This document shows, piece after piece, positions 28,125 to 35,667 of a DNA stretch of 64,000 nucleotides. Source of the stretch: JAJEFO01 sp965208685. Lineage in GTDB: Bacteria > Pseudomonadota > Alphaproteobacteria > Rhodobacterales > Rhodobacteraceae. Under the pieces are notes generated by a model that worked only from the letters and a program-made list of their open reading frames with translations, searched no databases and was not told where the DNA came from. Numbering within the stretch: the stretch's first letter is position 1; each line of letters opens with the position of its first letter. The translations under genes and the position numbers were made by a program. Where the stretch lies: NCBI GenBank assembly GCA_965208685.1, contig CBDBPL010000007.1, positions 1,674,001-1,738,000 on the forward strand. The letters run 5' to 3'.

Positions 28125-29231
28125 TCATTCCGCTCCGATCCATGCCATGCCGTAGTCGTTCTTCAGGTCGCGATACATGCTGTGGGCGTGCCCTTGCTCC
28201 CGCGCTTCGGCCAACGTGTCCTGGGGTGCATACTCGATGACCGTCGAAGGCGCTGAAATCCGGAAGTAGGCGAATCCCGGCGCATCCTGCGGCCCCCACC
28301 AGCCGAAATGGGTGTCGTCGAGCTCGGCCATGACGGTTTCCATCTTTGCCGCGTGGTCGTCGTCGTTGATGAAGCCTAGGCGTGTCCGGATCAGCGCGAC
28401 CAGCAATTTCCTCTGTACCTCGAACAGGTCGCTGCCCTTGACGCCTTCGCGAGCGACCTTGGCGCCGTATTCGCCCGGGCCCAGCAGAAGGTCGATGGCC
28501 GTGTCGCTGCGGACGGCCTGTGCCCTTTGCTCTTCGTTCAGGCTCTCGAGCAAGGCCTGCGCGGCGTTGACTTCGTCCTCCACGATGAACGTCAGCCTGC
28601 CTTCGTGTTCGACGTGGAGCGGCTGCCCGCCTGTCAGCATGGGCGAGAAGGCCACGTCAGCCCCGTAGACCGTCACGTTGATGGCAAGGTGGTGACCGCC
28701 GAACTGGAACATCCAGGGCCTGGTCGGGGAAGGCTCTCCCAGGATGGCGACGTAGAAGTGATCGACGCCGTACTTGTTGAACCAGTGGTCCGTCGGAAAG
28801 GTCCGCTCAGCGGCCAGCTGCCATTCGAGGTTCCGGATGCCGGACGGGCTCATGATCTCGGACAGAAGCGCATCCAGCAGGGCGCGCTGCCCTTCGCTGA
28901 GCTCGCCCAGTTTCAGCCCGCCGCGCGGGATCATGCCTTCGGGAAAGTTGGACCAGTTGGCGCGCTGCGCGTTGTCGGTGAATGCATGGGTCGCCTTGCC
29001 GCGCTGCCCTGCATCCAACGCTTCAAGGAAAGTTCTGGACGCCGCAGTGATCGCTTCCGTCCTGGCGTCGGTTGCCCGGGGCGGGAAATCGTCGCGCAGC
29101 CGCGCCGCGACCGGCTCGGTGTTCACGCCAAAGACGATGCTCGTCGCCAACCGGGGCTGTGCGAACACGAATGCCATGAAGGCGATCAGGACGACGGCCA
29201 GAGAGCCCGTGGCCCAAAGGGCTTTTTTCAT
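28125..29231 (-). CDS. DUF3500 domain protein, exported or membrane-anchored
   Basis: A 368-residue protein with an N-terminal hydrophobic segment (residues about 5-24, ending VFAQPRLA) that serves as a signal peptide or anchor. The rest matches the DUF3500 family: QRANWSNFPEGMIPRGGLKLG, LNEEQRAQAV, FQFGGHHLAINVTVYG, and the late DDTHFGWWGPQDAPGFAYFR and HAHSMYRDLKNDYG. The repeated HH/HxH and WWG patterns suggest a metal or heme-like site, but the family has no established function. A 35-codon upstream frame (29228-29335) ends in an ATGA overlap with this start, and an 81-bp dispersed repeat lies just upstream. Confidence 0.8.
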   Translation of the reverse strand: MKKALWATGSLAVVLIAFMAFVFAQPRLATSIVFGVNTEPVAARLRDDFPPRATDARTEAITAASRTFLEALDAGQRGKATHAFTDNAQRANWSNFPEGMIPRGGLKLGELSEGQRALLDALLSEIMSPSGIRNLEWQLAAERTFPTDHWFNKYGVDHFYVAILGEPSPTRPWMFQFGGHHLAINVTVYGADVAFSPMLTGGQPLHVEHEGRLTFIVEDEVNAAQALLESLNEEQRAQAVRSDTAIDLLLGPGEYGAKVAREGVKGSDLFEVQRKLLVALIRTRLGFINDDDHAAKMETVMAELDDTHFGWWGPQDAPGFAYFRISAPSTVIEYAPQDTLAEAREQGHAHSMYRDLKNDYGMAWIGAE

Positions 29232-29335
29232 GAATCTTCAAGTGCCCGGGACTGAGGAAGCATCCCGGGGTTGGTCTTCAACGTATGGTTCAGGGTGGAT
29301 TGAATGACGGTCTCCTCTCCTGCGCTGGTCAGCAT
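29228..29335 (-). CDS. Small upstream ORF coupled to the DUF3500 gene
   Basis: A 35-codon frame, MLTSAGEETVIQSTLNHTLK then TNPGMLPQSRALEDS, whose TGA overlaps the DUF3500 ATG (ATGA). Its first nine codons come from the 81-bp dispersed repeat at 29310-29390. The other repeat copy supplies MLTSTGKET in frame with the ABC exporter at 59469. It may be a translated leader that couples translation, or only a by-product of the repeat. No homologous protein family is recognised. Confidence 0.35.
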   Translation of the reverse strand: MLTSAGEETVIQSTLNHTLKTNPGMLPQSRALEDS

Positions 29336-29390
29336 GGGCTCTCGGAACTTTCGTTCCTCAAGCCCCTCCCTTCAGGGAGGGGTCGCTGAC
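29310..29390 (-). repeat. 81-bp dispersed inverted repeat, copy 1
   Basis: Read on the minus strand, this matches 59415-59495 at 78 of 81 positions. It contains a perfect hairpin (CCCCTCCC-TGAA-GGGAGGGG), a short GAAC/GTTC dyad, an ATG, and a GGAGAGGAG purine tract. Flanking sequences differ completely, so the edges are sharp. No transposase is nearby. It may be a non-autonomous palindromic element. Confidence 0.85.
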
Positions 29391-29601
29391 GTGCGGCTCC
29401 TGAATCGAGGGAGTTGCGTGCGGCACGGCCGCAGCCGGAGAAAGCCGTCTTGCCCATCAAGGCATTGTCATCCGACGAGGTGAACGGGTCAACCCGAAGG
29501 TCTCCAAGGACATTCGACGTCCATCCCGCGACAATCTATCGGTGCATCAAGGAGTCTCGGTCCTTTTGACGGTCTGCCGTTCCGCTCAGCCCTGAGAACG
29601 G

Positions 29602-30654
29602 TCACCGGCGATTGGCTTTTCCAAAGCGCGGTGAGCCCGGCAAGGCCTCTTGGGTTGAACGGGTTCGCGTCTCGATACCCCTGTCCGGTGGCCGCGAGAT
29701 TTCTGCGCGTGGAAACGCGGTGCCTGCGGGCTGATTGGCACGGTGCGCGGATGCACGGCTGGCGGTGCGGCCCATGCGCCGCTCCCTGTAAACGATGAGA
29801 AGGCCGCCGACGACGAGCAGCAGTGCCCCCGGCAGCAGGTCGTCAAAGGGTGCCTCGGAAAAGAACAGCCAGCCGAGGGCGAAGGCAATTGGGATGCCAA
29901 AATAGGTGAACGGCGCCAGGTTGCTGGGCTCCGTCATGCGGAAGGAGACAACGAGACAAAGAACCGCCGATCCGCCGAAAGTGCCCATGAGCGCAATCAA
30001 TCCGAAGTCTCGCAGGCTCGCGATCTGGGTGAAGCCGCCGAAAACCAGGGCTAATGCAAGTGCTCCCACCGCTGCAGTCGCCGATGAATAGAGGTTGAAG
30101 AGCGGTGTTGGCACATCAGCGTCAACCAGGCGGGCGGTCACGCCGGTGAAAGCGTACAATGCGGCCGCGCCGACGGGCAGCAAGGCGGTCCACTCGAATG
30201 CGTCAGCCCCAGGCCGAGTGATCATGACCACTCCGACAAAGCCGATCACGACCGCCGACCAGCGAACCAGGCCCACCCGCTCACCTAGGATCGGAACGGC
30301 CAGGGCGGTGGTGAACAGGGCAGTGGAGTAGGAAATCGTTGTGGCCGTGGCAAAGGCCATGAGACCCAATGACAGGTAGAACAGCAATTGCGCAAACGTG
30401 ACGGCAACGCCGCGCCACACGGCCAGCCGCCACTGCCGCAGTGCAAGCTTCCGACCGTTCTGATGCCATGAGGCGCTCACCCACAACGCGATCACGCTAG
30501 GCACGAGACCGAAGACGTTGCGATAGGCCGACAGCTCCACGGCACTGTAGTCCGTCGACAGGTACTTGATGAGCAAGCCCATCAGGTCAAAGAGAACGAG
30601 TGCGACGATACTAATGGCGATCGCGAGCACGGTACTCTCCGATCGCCGTTGCAT
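29602..30654 (-). CDS. DMT-superfamily (EamA) transporter
   Basis: A protein of about 350 residues with ten predicted transmembrane helices in two EamA repeats, for example LAIAISIVALVLFDLMGLLIK, the central FYLSLGLMAFATATTISYST (a typical EamA box) and the second half ending LLPGALLLVVGGLLIVYRER. The family exports amino acids, nucleosides or metabolites; the substrate cannot be predicted. A C-terminal tail of about 65 residues (from RRMGRTASRASAH) is basic, Pro/Arg-rich and not conserved. I placed the start at 30654 (MQRRSEST), though ATGs at 30687 and 30702 are also in frame. Confidence 0.85.
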   Translation of the reverse strand: MQRRSESTVLAIAISIVALVLFDLMGLLIKYLSTDYSAVELSAYRNVFGLVPSVIALWVSASWHQNGRKLALRQWRLAVWRGVAVTFAQLLFYLSLGLMAFATATTISYSTALFTTALAVPILGERVGLVRWSAVVIGFVGVVMITRPGADAFEWTALLPVGAAALYAFTGVTARLVDADVPTPLFNLYSSATAAVGALALALVFGGFTQIASLRDFGLIALMGTFGGSAVLCLVVSFRMTEPSNLAPFTYFGIPIAFALGWLFFSEAPFDDLLPGALLLVVGGLLIVYRERRMGRTASRASAHRANQPAGTAFPRAEISRPPDRGIETRTRSTQEALPGSPRFGKANRR

Positions 30655-31310
30655 CTCTAGAATCCCTGCCGCGGTTTGCCGAAACATGCAGATCGGCAAC
30701 ACGCCATGGCAACGCTTGCCTTGAGGTCTTCAGGCATGTAGCGCAAGTCGGCCGGAAAGGTCTTGTCTGGTTCGGACATCGGCCACCGGGGATCGAAGTG
30801 CGGAGATTCGCCCCTGGCACGGACAATAACCAGGGAGAGGTTCAAGGGCGATCAATCCAGCATGACATGGCCGACGGAAACGCTCAAGTGGCGGATCGTG
30901 CCCACAGCAGAAAATCCGTGGCTTGAAGTGCTACCGCGTTTCAGGCACCTGCTGGCCGCCGAACCGGCCCGGATCGCTTCTGGATGTTGTCGGCCATGCC
31001 AGCGACGGTTGGGACGACTTCGGCACATGCCTGTGAAATGCTCTCGGCAGAAATGCGTTCCTCGCCCAGTCGGGGGTGCAGCTTGCGTGGCAGAACCCTC
31101 GCAGAAAGCAAGCCGGCACCGCCGACTGCAAAGGGTTGCCACTGCCAGTGGCAGGCACGCAGGCAGCGCCGGCACTGCGTGCACGGCACTGGGTCGCGAT
31201 CCGCGATGCCGGTGGCATCAGTTCGAATTGCGAAGGCGGGCCTCCCGGTTTGCCATTGCCGGGGCATGGTGCCAGAATCGTTCCGATGCCTTGCGGGAAA
31301 GGGACTGACG
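30655..31310. other. 656-base stretch without a recognisable gene
   Basis: It lies between the divergent EamA and S-adenosylhomocysteine hydrolase genes. Frames up to 180 codons are open on both strands but none resembles a protein. They are rich in Arg, Cys, His and Trp, as is usual for antisense or wrong-phase translation. A short GCCACTGCCAGTGGC dyad sits near 31138-31152. No RNA gene was recognised; a riboswitch (for example SAH type) was considered, but no matching core was identified by eye. Confidence 0.35.
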
Positions 31311-32513
31311 ATGACAGTATCGTTACAGGATCAGGCAACGCTGGACGAGCCCGCAAGGCAAGGCGCTTCACGTGTGGAGTGGATCCGCTCGCGGATGCCG
31401 CTCATGAAGTCCGTGAGGGAGGAGTTCGAGAGGTCGCGGCCATTCGAGGGTCACCGGATCGGCGTGTCGCTGCACATCGAACCGAAGACGGCCGTCCTCC
31501 TCGAGATCCTGCAGGCCGGCGGGGCAGACATCGTCGGCACCGGCAACTTCGGGTCCACCCAGGACGACGTGGCGGCCTGGCTACGGACACTCGGGATGGA
31601 AGTGCTTGGCCGCCGTGACGACACTTTCGACTCCCATCAGCGCAACCTGGAGGACGTCATGGACGCGAATCCGGACGTGCTGCTCGACAATGGCGCCGAT
31701 CTTGCGGCCGAGGCGGTCCGGCGCGGCGCGACCGGCACGATCATCGGCGCGACCGAGGAGACCACGTCGGGAGGAAACCGCCTGCGCGGCGAGATCGAGG
31801 ACCGCTTGACGTTCCCCTGCATCGTGATCAACGACAGCCCGCTCAAGGCGATCGCCGAGAACAGGCACGCGGTCGGGCAGTCGGTGGTCGAGAGCTTCAT
31901 GCGCATCACCAACCTCATGATTCCCGGCCGCCGGTTCGTGGTCGCGGGCTACGGCTGGTGCGGGCGGGGAATCGCGCAGTGCTTCCGGGCGTTTGGCGGC
32001 AAGGTGGCGATCGTGGAGACCGACGAGATCAAGGCGCTGGAGGCCTGCCTCGACGGATGCAGGGTCGGCCACCTGGAGGATTTCCTGGACTGGGGCGAGG
32101 TCTTCGTCACGGCCACCGGGGCGAGGCACGTGATCACCGCTGGGCATGCAAGGCGAATGACCGACGGCGCGGTCCTGATGAACGCCGGCCATTTCCCTTG
32201 GGAGATCGAGGTCGACGGGATCCGCGCGGCGGCAACGGGCACGCGTGCCATGGCCGACGCGGTCGAGCGGCTGGACCTGCCGGGAGGACGGCACCTCGTC
32301 GTGGTCGCCGAAGGCCGTATGGTCAATCTTGCAGGACACGCGCCCAAGGGGAACTCGATCGCGTCGATGGACCTCGGCTTCACCCTGCAGGCGTTCTCGC
32401 TCCAGAGATTGGTCGAAGGGCGCGTGCTTGCCGCTGGCGCCCAGCCGGTGCCGGACGACATCAACCGACGCATCTGCAGGATGATGATGGAAGCGATGGG
32501 CAGCGCGCTCTGA
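31311..32513 (+). CDS. S-adenosylhomocysteine hydrolase-like protein (short, atypical)
   Basis: A 400-residue enzyme of the AdoHcyase family, shorter than the usual ~465-residue proteobacterial AhcY and closer in layout to archaeal or thermophile forms (VVAGYGWCGRGIAQCF as NAD motif). Kept residues: the substrate His in VSLHIEPKTAVL, EET in GATEETTSGGNRL, Lys and Asn in PLKAIAENRHAVG, and GHF in LMNAGHFPWEI. Two changes stand out: the usual Asp-Asp-Gly is Asp-Asn-Gly (LLDNGADL), and the Asp four residues after the catalytic Lys is Glu. The C-terminal Lys-Tyr tail is absent. The ATG at 31311 follows GGGAAAGGG. Its 3' end abuts cyclase and methyltransferase ghosts, so it may have recycled SAH from sterol methylation. 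Confidence 0.8.
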   Translation: MTVSLQDQATLDEPARQGASRVEWIRSRMPLMKSVREEFERSRPFEGHRIGVSLHIEPKTAVLLEILQAGGADIVGTGNFGSTQDDVAAWLRTLGMEVLGRRDDTFDSHQRNLEDVMDANPDVLLDNGADLAAEAVRRGATGTIIGATEETTSGGNRLRGEIEDRLTFPCIVINDSPLKAIAENRHAVGQSVVESFMRITNLMIPGRRFVVAGYGWCGRGIAQCFRAFGGKVAIVETDEIKALEACLDGCRVGHLEDFLDWGEVFVTATGARHVITAGHARRMTDGAVLMNAGHFPWEIEVDGIRAAATGTRAMADAVERLDLPGGRHLVVVAEGRMVNLAGHAPKGNSIASMDLGFTLQAFSLQRLVEGRVLAAGAQPVPDDINRRICRMMMEAMGSAL

Positions 32514-32876
32514 CCGTCGCGTCCGAAACGTTCAGGATCCGGTCGCTATGTCCCGCACGAGGAGAGTCAGGTCATACAGACCTCGTGGGCGCCGATCGCG
32601 CTTCATGAGGCGGGCGAATCGGATTGGGCCGCGATTTCGCGAGGTGCCCGCTTCCTGCTTGGTGCACAGGAACCGGATGGGACATGGCCTAGGCAGGACA
32701 TGGCTGGCGTGTTCTTCCGAACAGCGCTTCTGGACTGCGTGCTCTACCGCCAGTATTTTCCCTTGCACGCGCTCGGTCTCTACGAGCAGCGGCGCCGCAA
32801 CCGACTGGTTCTTGCTTTGCCTGCTCGCGAATGTGCCGAAACGGACCCGGCTAGTCGGCTGAACGTGGAGGTTTGA
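32514..32876 (+). pseudogene. C-terminal remnant of an oxidosqualene cyclase (lanosterol/cycloartenol synthase type)
   Basis: In the frame starting 32550, the translation reads HEESQVIQTSWAPIALHEAG, then ISRGARFLLGAQEPDGTWPR, then QDMAGVFFRTALLDCVLYRQ and YFPLHALGLYEQRR. This is the well-known C-terminus of squalene/oxidosqualene cyclases: the Q-x-x-D-G-x-W motif (here QEPDGTW), G-V-F-x-R-T, and Y-F-P-L-x-A-L-G-x-Y. GVF rather than the bacterial hopene-cyclase ending points to the oxidosqualene branch. Only about 80 C-terminal residues remain, with no start codon or catalytic DCTAE. The fragment begins directly after the stop of the preceding gene, which suggests a deletion. Confidence 0.8.
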
Positions 32877-33388
32877 GGGCAAGCACGAAATACATCGGCG
32901 TGAAGATTCCTGACTTGCCGCCTTCGACCAGCGCATCGGCAGCCCTGTTCAGCAGCGTGCTGACCGCCCGGGAGCCCTTGGGAAACACCCGTGCGGCTTC
33001 CCCTGCCCGCAAGGTCAGATTGACCCACACGCGGCCCCAAGGTATTCGCGGAATGCTCGAAAGAGTGAAGTCGCGTCCCTGCAAAGCACGGTACCATGGA
33101 GTTTCCATGTCCGAATCACTTGACCGGTCATGGGCATCCAGGAGGTCGAATCCGACCGATTTCAAAGCGGTGTCAACTTCCGACGTACACAGAATGTCTG
33201 GCAAGCTGTTCCCGATCATGATGGCGTTCTTGATCCGCTGATGCTCCGCGTTGCCGAAGTCGAATCCATCCGTCAGGCACCATTTGTCGCTGGCGGAACA
33301 AGCTCCGGGCGCAGGACACGAATAATTTCCCGGTACAGTTCTGTCTTATCCGGTGCGTGGGGCGTGGCTTCGATAGCATAAACGGCAT
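32851..33388 (-). pseudogene. Sterol C24-methyltransferase, 5'-truncated and frameshifted
   Basis: On the minus strand the frame opens with DAVYAIEATPHAPDKTELYR and EIIRVLRP. After an apparent one-base deletion near 33309 it continues as DKWCLTDGFDFGNAEHQRIK, IGNSLPDILCTSEVDTALKS, SIPRIPWGRVWVNLTLRAGE and FPKGSRAVSTLLNRAADALV, ending GGKSGIFTPMYFVLALKP. These are the middle and C-terminal parts of sterol methyltransferases. The SAM-binding motif and sterol region I are gone, cut off by an IS200/IS605-type end at about 33392. It converges on the cyclase remnant, overlapping it by 26 bases. The ghost is closer to textbook SMTs than the intact copy at 48834. Confidence 0.8.
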
Positions 33389-33391
33389 CAT

Positions 33392-33540
33392 CTAATCATC
33401 CCGCAGGAAACCCTGTCCTTCAGGGCGGGGAGGAATGCGGGCTCCCGTGTTCCGTGTTCCGTGCATCGTTGTCGTCTCCTCTTTCCGTGGCGTCTCGCGG
33501 ACGTTTCCGTAGCCGTCGGCGCGCTGGATGACGCGGCAGT
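33392..33540 (-). mobile_element. IS200/IS605-type 3' end with possible TnpB C-terminal tail
   Basis: The hairpin CCCTGTCCTTCAGGGCGGGG at 33411-33430, followed by AGGAATGCGGGCTCCC, resembles the right end of IS1341/IS605-type elements. On the minus strand a frame leads into it and stops at 33392 (reading GYGNVRETPRKEETTTMHGT then PPRPEGQGFLRDD). Such tails are often seen at the end of TnpB/OrfB proteins, though I cannot confirm it here. The element's insertion seems to have removed the 5' half of the sterol methyltransferase. Confidence 0.5.
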
Positions 33541-33678
33541 GCCGGTGCGAAGCACGAAGAAGATGCCGTTCATCACCCTCCGGTCACGCACCGGCCGCGG
33601 GCCCTGGTGCTTCTGGGGAATGACCGAGCGGAGGATTTCCCACTCCGCGTCGCTCATGTCGTGCCGGTCGCCGCTCAT
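33541..33678 (-). pseudogene. IS5-family transposase, N-terminal fragment
   Basis: The frame reads MSGDRHDMSDAEWEILRSVI and then PRPVRDRRVMNGIFFVLRTG, the start of IS5-group transposases (DUF4096: S-D-x-E-W, then R-x-x-x-N-G-I-x-x-x-L-R-x-G). It stops matching at about 33541, where the IS200/IS605-type sequence begins. The catalytic DDE domain is absent. Confidence 0.7.
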
Positions 33679-33753
33679 GCCTCGATCTCCTTGTGAACTG
33701 CTCTCGGAAACGGTGACGGATCTGCCCAGAATGCCAATATTTGGGTACATGGC

Positions 33754-34095
33754 CTAGTTGAAGTCGAGCTGCCCGGTCCTGTGGGAGAGATCGATGTGAC
33801 AGTAGCTTCCGGATTGCGTAGCGTCCGCGGCGGCTAGGAACTCCCATTCGTCCTCCGTGGTTTCAGGGAATGCTGCCCTTGCACACGCTCTTGCGCAGGC
33901 AAACGCATCGCGATTGGTGACAAGCCGGTAGTTCCTGCCCTCGATGCCAAGCACCTCGTCCTTCGCCGAATTGACGATGACCATCTTGCCGGGTGCCGGG
34001 ATTCCCCGGTCCGGACGCAAACCGCCCGTTCTGGTGAAGATTGGCCGTGTGTCGACAGGGAAGAACAGGTCGTCGGGATTGGTGATGCGCTGCAC
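33754..34095 (-). pseudogene. DUF932-like (phage/plasmid) protein, N-terminal fragment
   Basis: A 113-codon frame from a GTG at 34095 with GAGGAGAG upstream: QRITNPDDLFFPVDTRPIFT, then LGIEGRNYRLVTNRDAFACA and SYCHIDLSHRTGQLDFN before a stop. Full DUF932 proteins run to 300 or more residues with the N-x-x-Y-x-x-V-T-N core seen here, so this is probably the truncated start. They are found on phages, plasmids and integrative elements. It may still be expressed as a short protein. Confidence 0.55.
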
Positions 34096-34213
34096 TTCCG
34101 GTCTCTCCTCGTTGCGAACCCCATAAACCTGGGATGCGATCGGAGTGCAACGCCGCTTGACTGGCAAAGGAGATTGACGATGCAGACCACGAATTTTGGT
34201 CCGGCGGAATACC

Positions 34214-34501
34214 TCACTTCTCCGGAGGCGCCGGCGGCCGCGGGACCGTCGCCGTAGCGAGGCGGCAAAGGGCGGAAAGGCAGCTCGTGACCTGGGGCCG
34301 CCCGTGAGGGTCGAAAAAGCCGAAGGCGTCGCACACCCTCCGGCCGACCTCGGCCCGCGAGGCTTCCGGCTGCGCGAGAATGCTCGACAGCATCTGCATG
34401 CCCTCGGCCAAGGAAAGCGCGCACGGAATCGAGACAGGGACGTCCATGAGCGAAACGATAGCGCGAACGAGCCAGCGAGTCGGGCGCGAAATGTGTCCCA
34501 T
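34214..34501 (-). pseudogene. Possible DUF4338 (DruA-like) N-terminal fragment
   Basis: A 95-codon frame with SILAQPEASRAEVGRRVCDA followed by FGFFDPHGRPQVTSCLSALC. The pattern R-x-x-x-G-R-x-V-C-x-x-F-G-F-x-D-x-x-G-R-P-Q is like the start of DUF4338 proteins, which occur near transposons and in Druantia defence loci. The DUF4338 core is missing because the frame ends at PPEK. It is part of the same debris field as the IS fragments; assignment is tentative. Confidence 0.4.
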
Positions 34502-34889
34502 GGGCAGGCCGGGGCTTGTGCCGCAGGGTGCGTCGGCGCCGTCTCTCGGCAGGAGCGATCAGGCTGTCGCACGCAGCGTGACAGGCAGGTGACTGCGAGG
34601 GCAGGGACGTCGGCAGTCGAGCCCCCTTGCGTCGCTTCCACCAAAAGTCTGCACTGCCAGGGTTTCGATGGGCTGAGCAAAAACGTCGGATATCGGAAAT
34701 GTCTCTTGTTGACGTCGAATGATTTGCGCCCTTTTTTTCTGGCCCTGTCCGCCCCTCGGCAGTACGCGCGGCTTCCGTCCCGAATACGGGAATGGCGATC
34801 ACAAGCCGCGCCGGGCCCGTGGAGCTTCTCTTTTGCATAGTGGAGCGATTCATGCAGCTTCTGGCAGTCTAGGCTCACCAAAGATGGGT
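34502..34889. other. Gene-free stretch at the end of the debris field
   Basis: About 390 bases, partly AT-richer than the surroundings (TTTTTT at about 34733-34738). It has no recognisable coding content, and the long minus-strand frames crossing it are unsupported. It separates the IS/pseudogene debris from the catabolic locus. Confidence 0.35.
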
Positions 34890-35666
34890 TCAGAATGTGG
34901 CCGTGACACCACCGTCGACGGCAAGAATCTGGCCGGTGACATATGCGGCATCGGGCGACACCAGGAAGCAGGCAGCGCCGGCAATGTCCTTCGGCGTCCC
35001 TGGCCTGCCCAACGGAATCTTCCGATACTTGAGATAGACGGTCCTGAAATACTCGGTCTCATGCTCATGGCTGCCATCGGCAAGGCGGGCCATCCGCGTA
35101 TCGATGAAGCCGGGTGCGATGCCGTTGACGGTGATGCCTCTCGGTGCAAGATCGCAGGCAAGTGCGCGAACCATGTTCACGATTCCACCCTTCGCGCTCG
35201 AATAGGGAAGTGAATCGGGAGAGCCGAATTGACCCATTATGCTGGCGGTCATCAGGATGCGCCCGCCGGTGGTCTCCATGAGCGGGACCGCGGCAAGCGT
35301 GCAGGCCAGTGCCCCGTCGAGGTTGACGCGCGTTACCGCACGAAACCGCTCCAGCGTGAGATCCTCGTAGGGGCAGATATCAAGGATCGCCGCGTTGTTG
35401 ACAAGGATGTCGAGCCTCGAGCGGCTGTCGGCGATCTCGGCCACCAGTTCCCTGCAGGCGTCCATGTCGGTAATGTTGAGTGTGGCGGGAACAATGTTCC
35501 CCGGGCATTCCGGAAGGGACATCACCCGGTCCAGTTCCTCTCCGTCAATGTCCGCAAGAAGCGTTTCAGCGCCTTCCCGGGCAAGCCGCATCCCTATGGC
35601 GAGACCAATGCCCCGCGCGCCGCCGGTCACAAGGGCGGTCTGGCCCCTGAAGCGAAGTTCCTCCAT
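34890..35666 (-). CDS. Short-chain dehydrogenase/reductase (SDR)
   Basis: A 258-residue classical SDR. TGGARGIGLAIGMRLAREG is the cofactor motif (TGxxxGxG); ILVNNAAILD is the NNAG-type strand; Ser-x12-Tyr-x3-Lys is ASIMGQFGSPDSLPYSSAKGG; PGFIDTRM follows, and the usual YVTGQILAVDGG ending is present. An Asp after the second strand (LLADIDGEEL) favours NAD. It is the last gene of the ABC-importer operon, two bases after the permease, so it probably oxidises the imported sugar acid, polyol or a derivative. The start at 35666 follows the family; an earlier ATG at 35732 lies in the permease gene. Confidence 0.9.
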   Translation of the reverse strand: MEELRFRGQTALVTGGARGIGLAIGMRLAREGAETLLADIDGEELDRVMSLPECPGNIVPATLNITDMDACRELVAEIADSRSRLDILVNNAAILDICPYEDLTLERFRAVTRVNLDGALACTLAAVPLMETTGGRILMTASIMGQFGSPDSLPYSSAKGGIVNMVRALACDLAPRGITVNGIAPGFIDTRMARLADGSHEHETEYFRTVYLKYRKIPLGRPGTPKDIAGAACFLVSPDAAYVTGQILAVDGGVTATF

Positions 35667-35667
35667 G

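Noticed and set aside
31138..31152. Short dyad upstream of the SAH hydrolase gene as part of an SAH riboswitch
   Set aside because: Only a single small stem is visible; no conserved riboswitch core was identified by eye.
30763..31308. Open frame upstream of the SAH hydrolase gene
   Set aside because: Rich in Arg, Cys and Trp, no recognisable motif or ribosome-binding site, and competing frames on both strands.
33411..33430. GC-rich hairpin read as a transcription terminator
   Set aside because: No T-run; its sequence context (AGGAATGCGGGCTCCC) fits an IS200/IS605-type end better.
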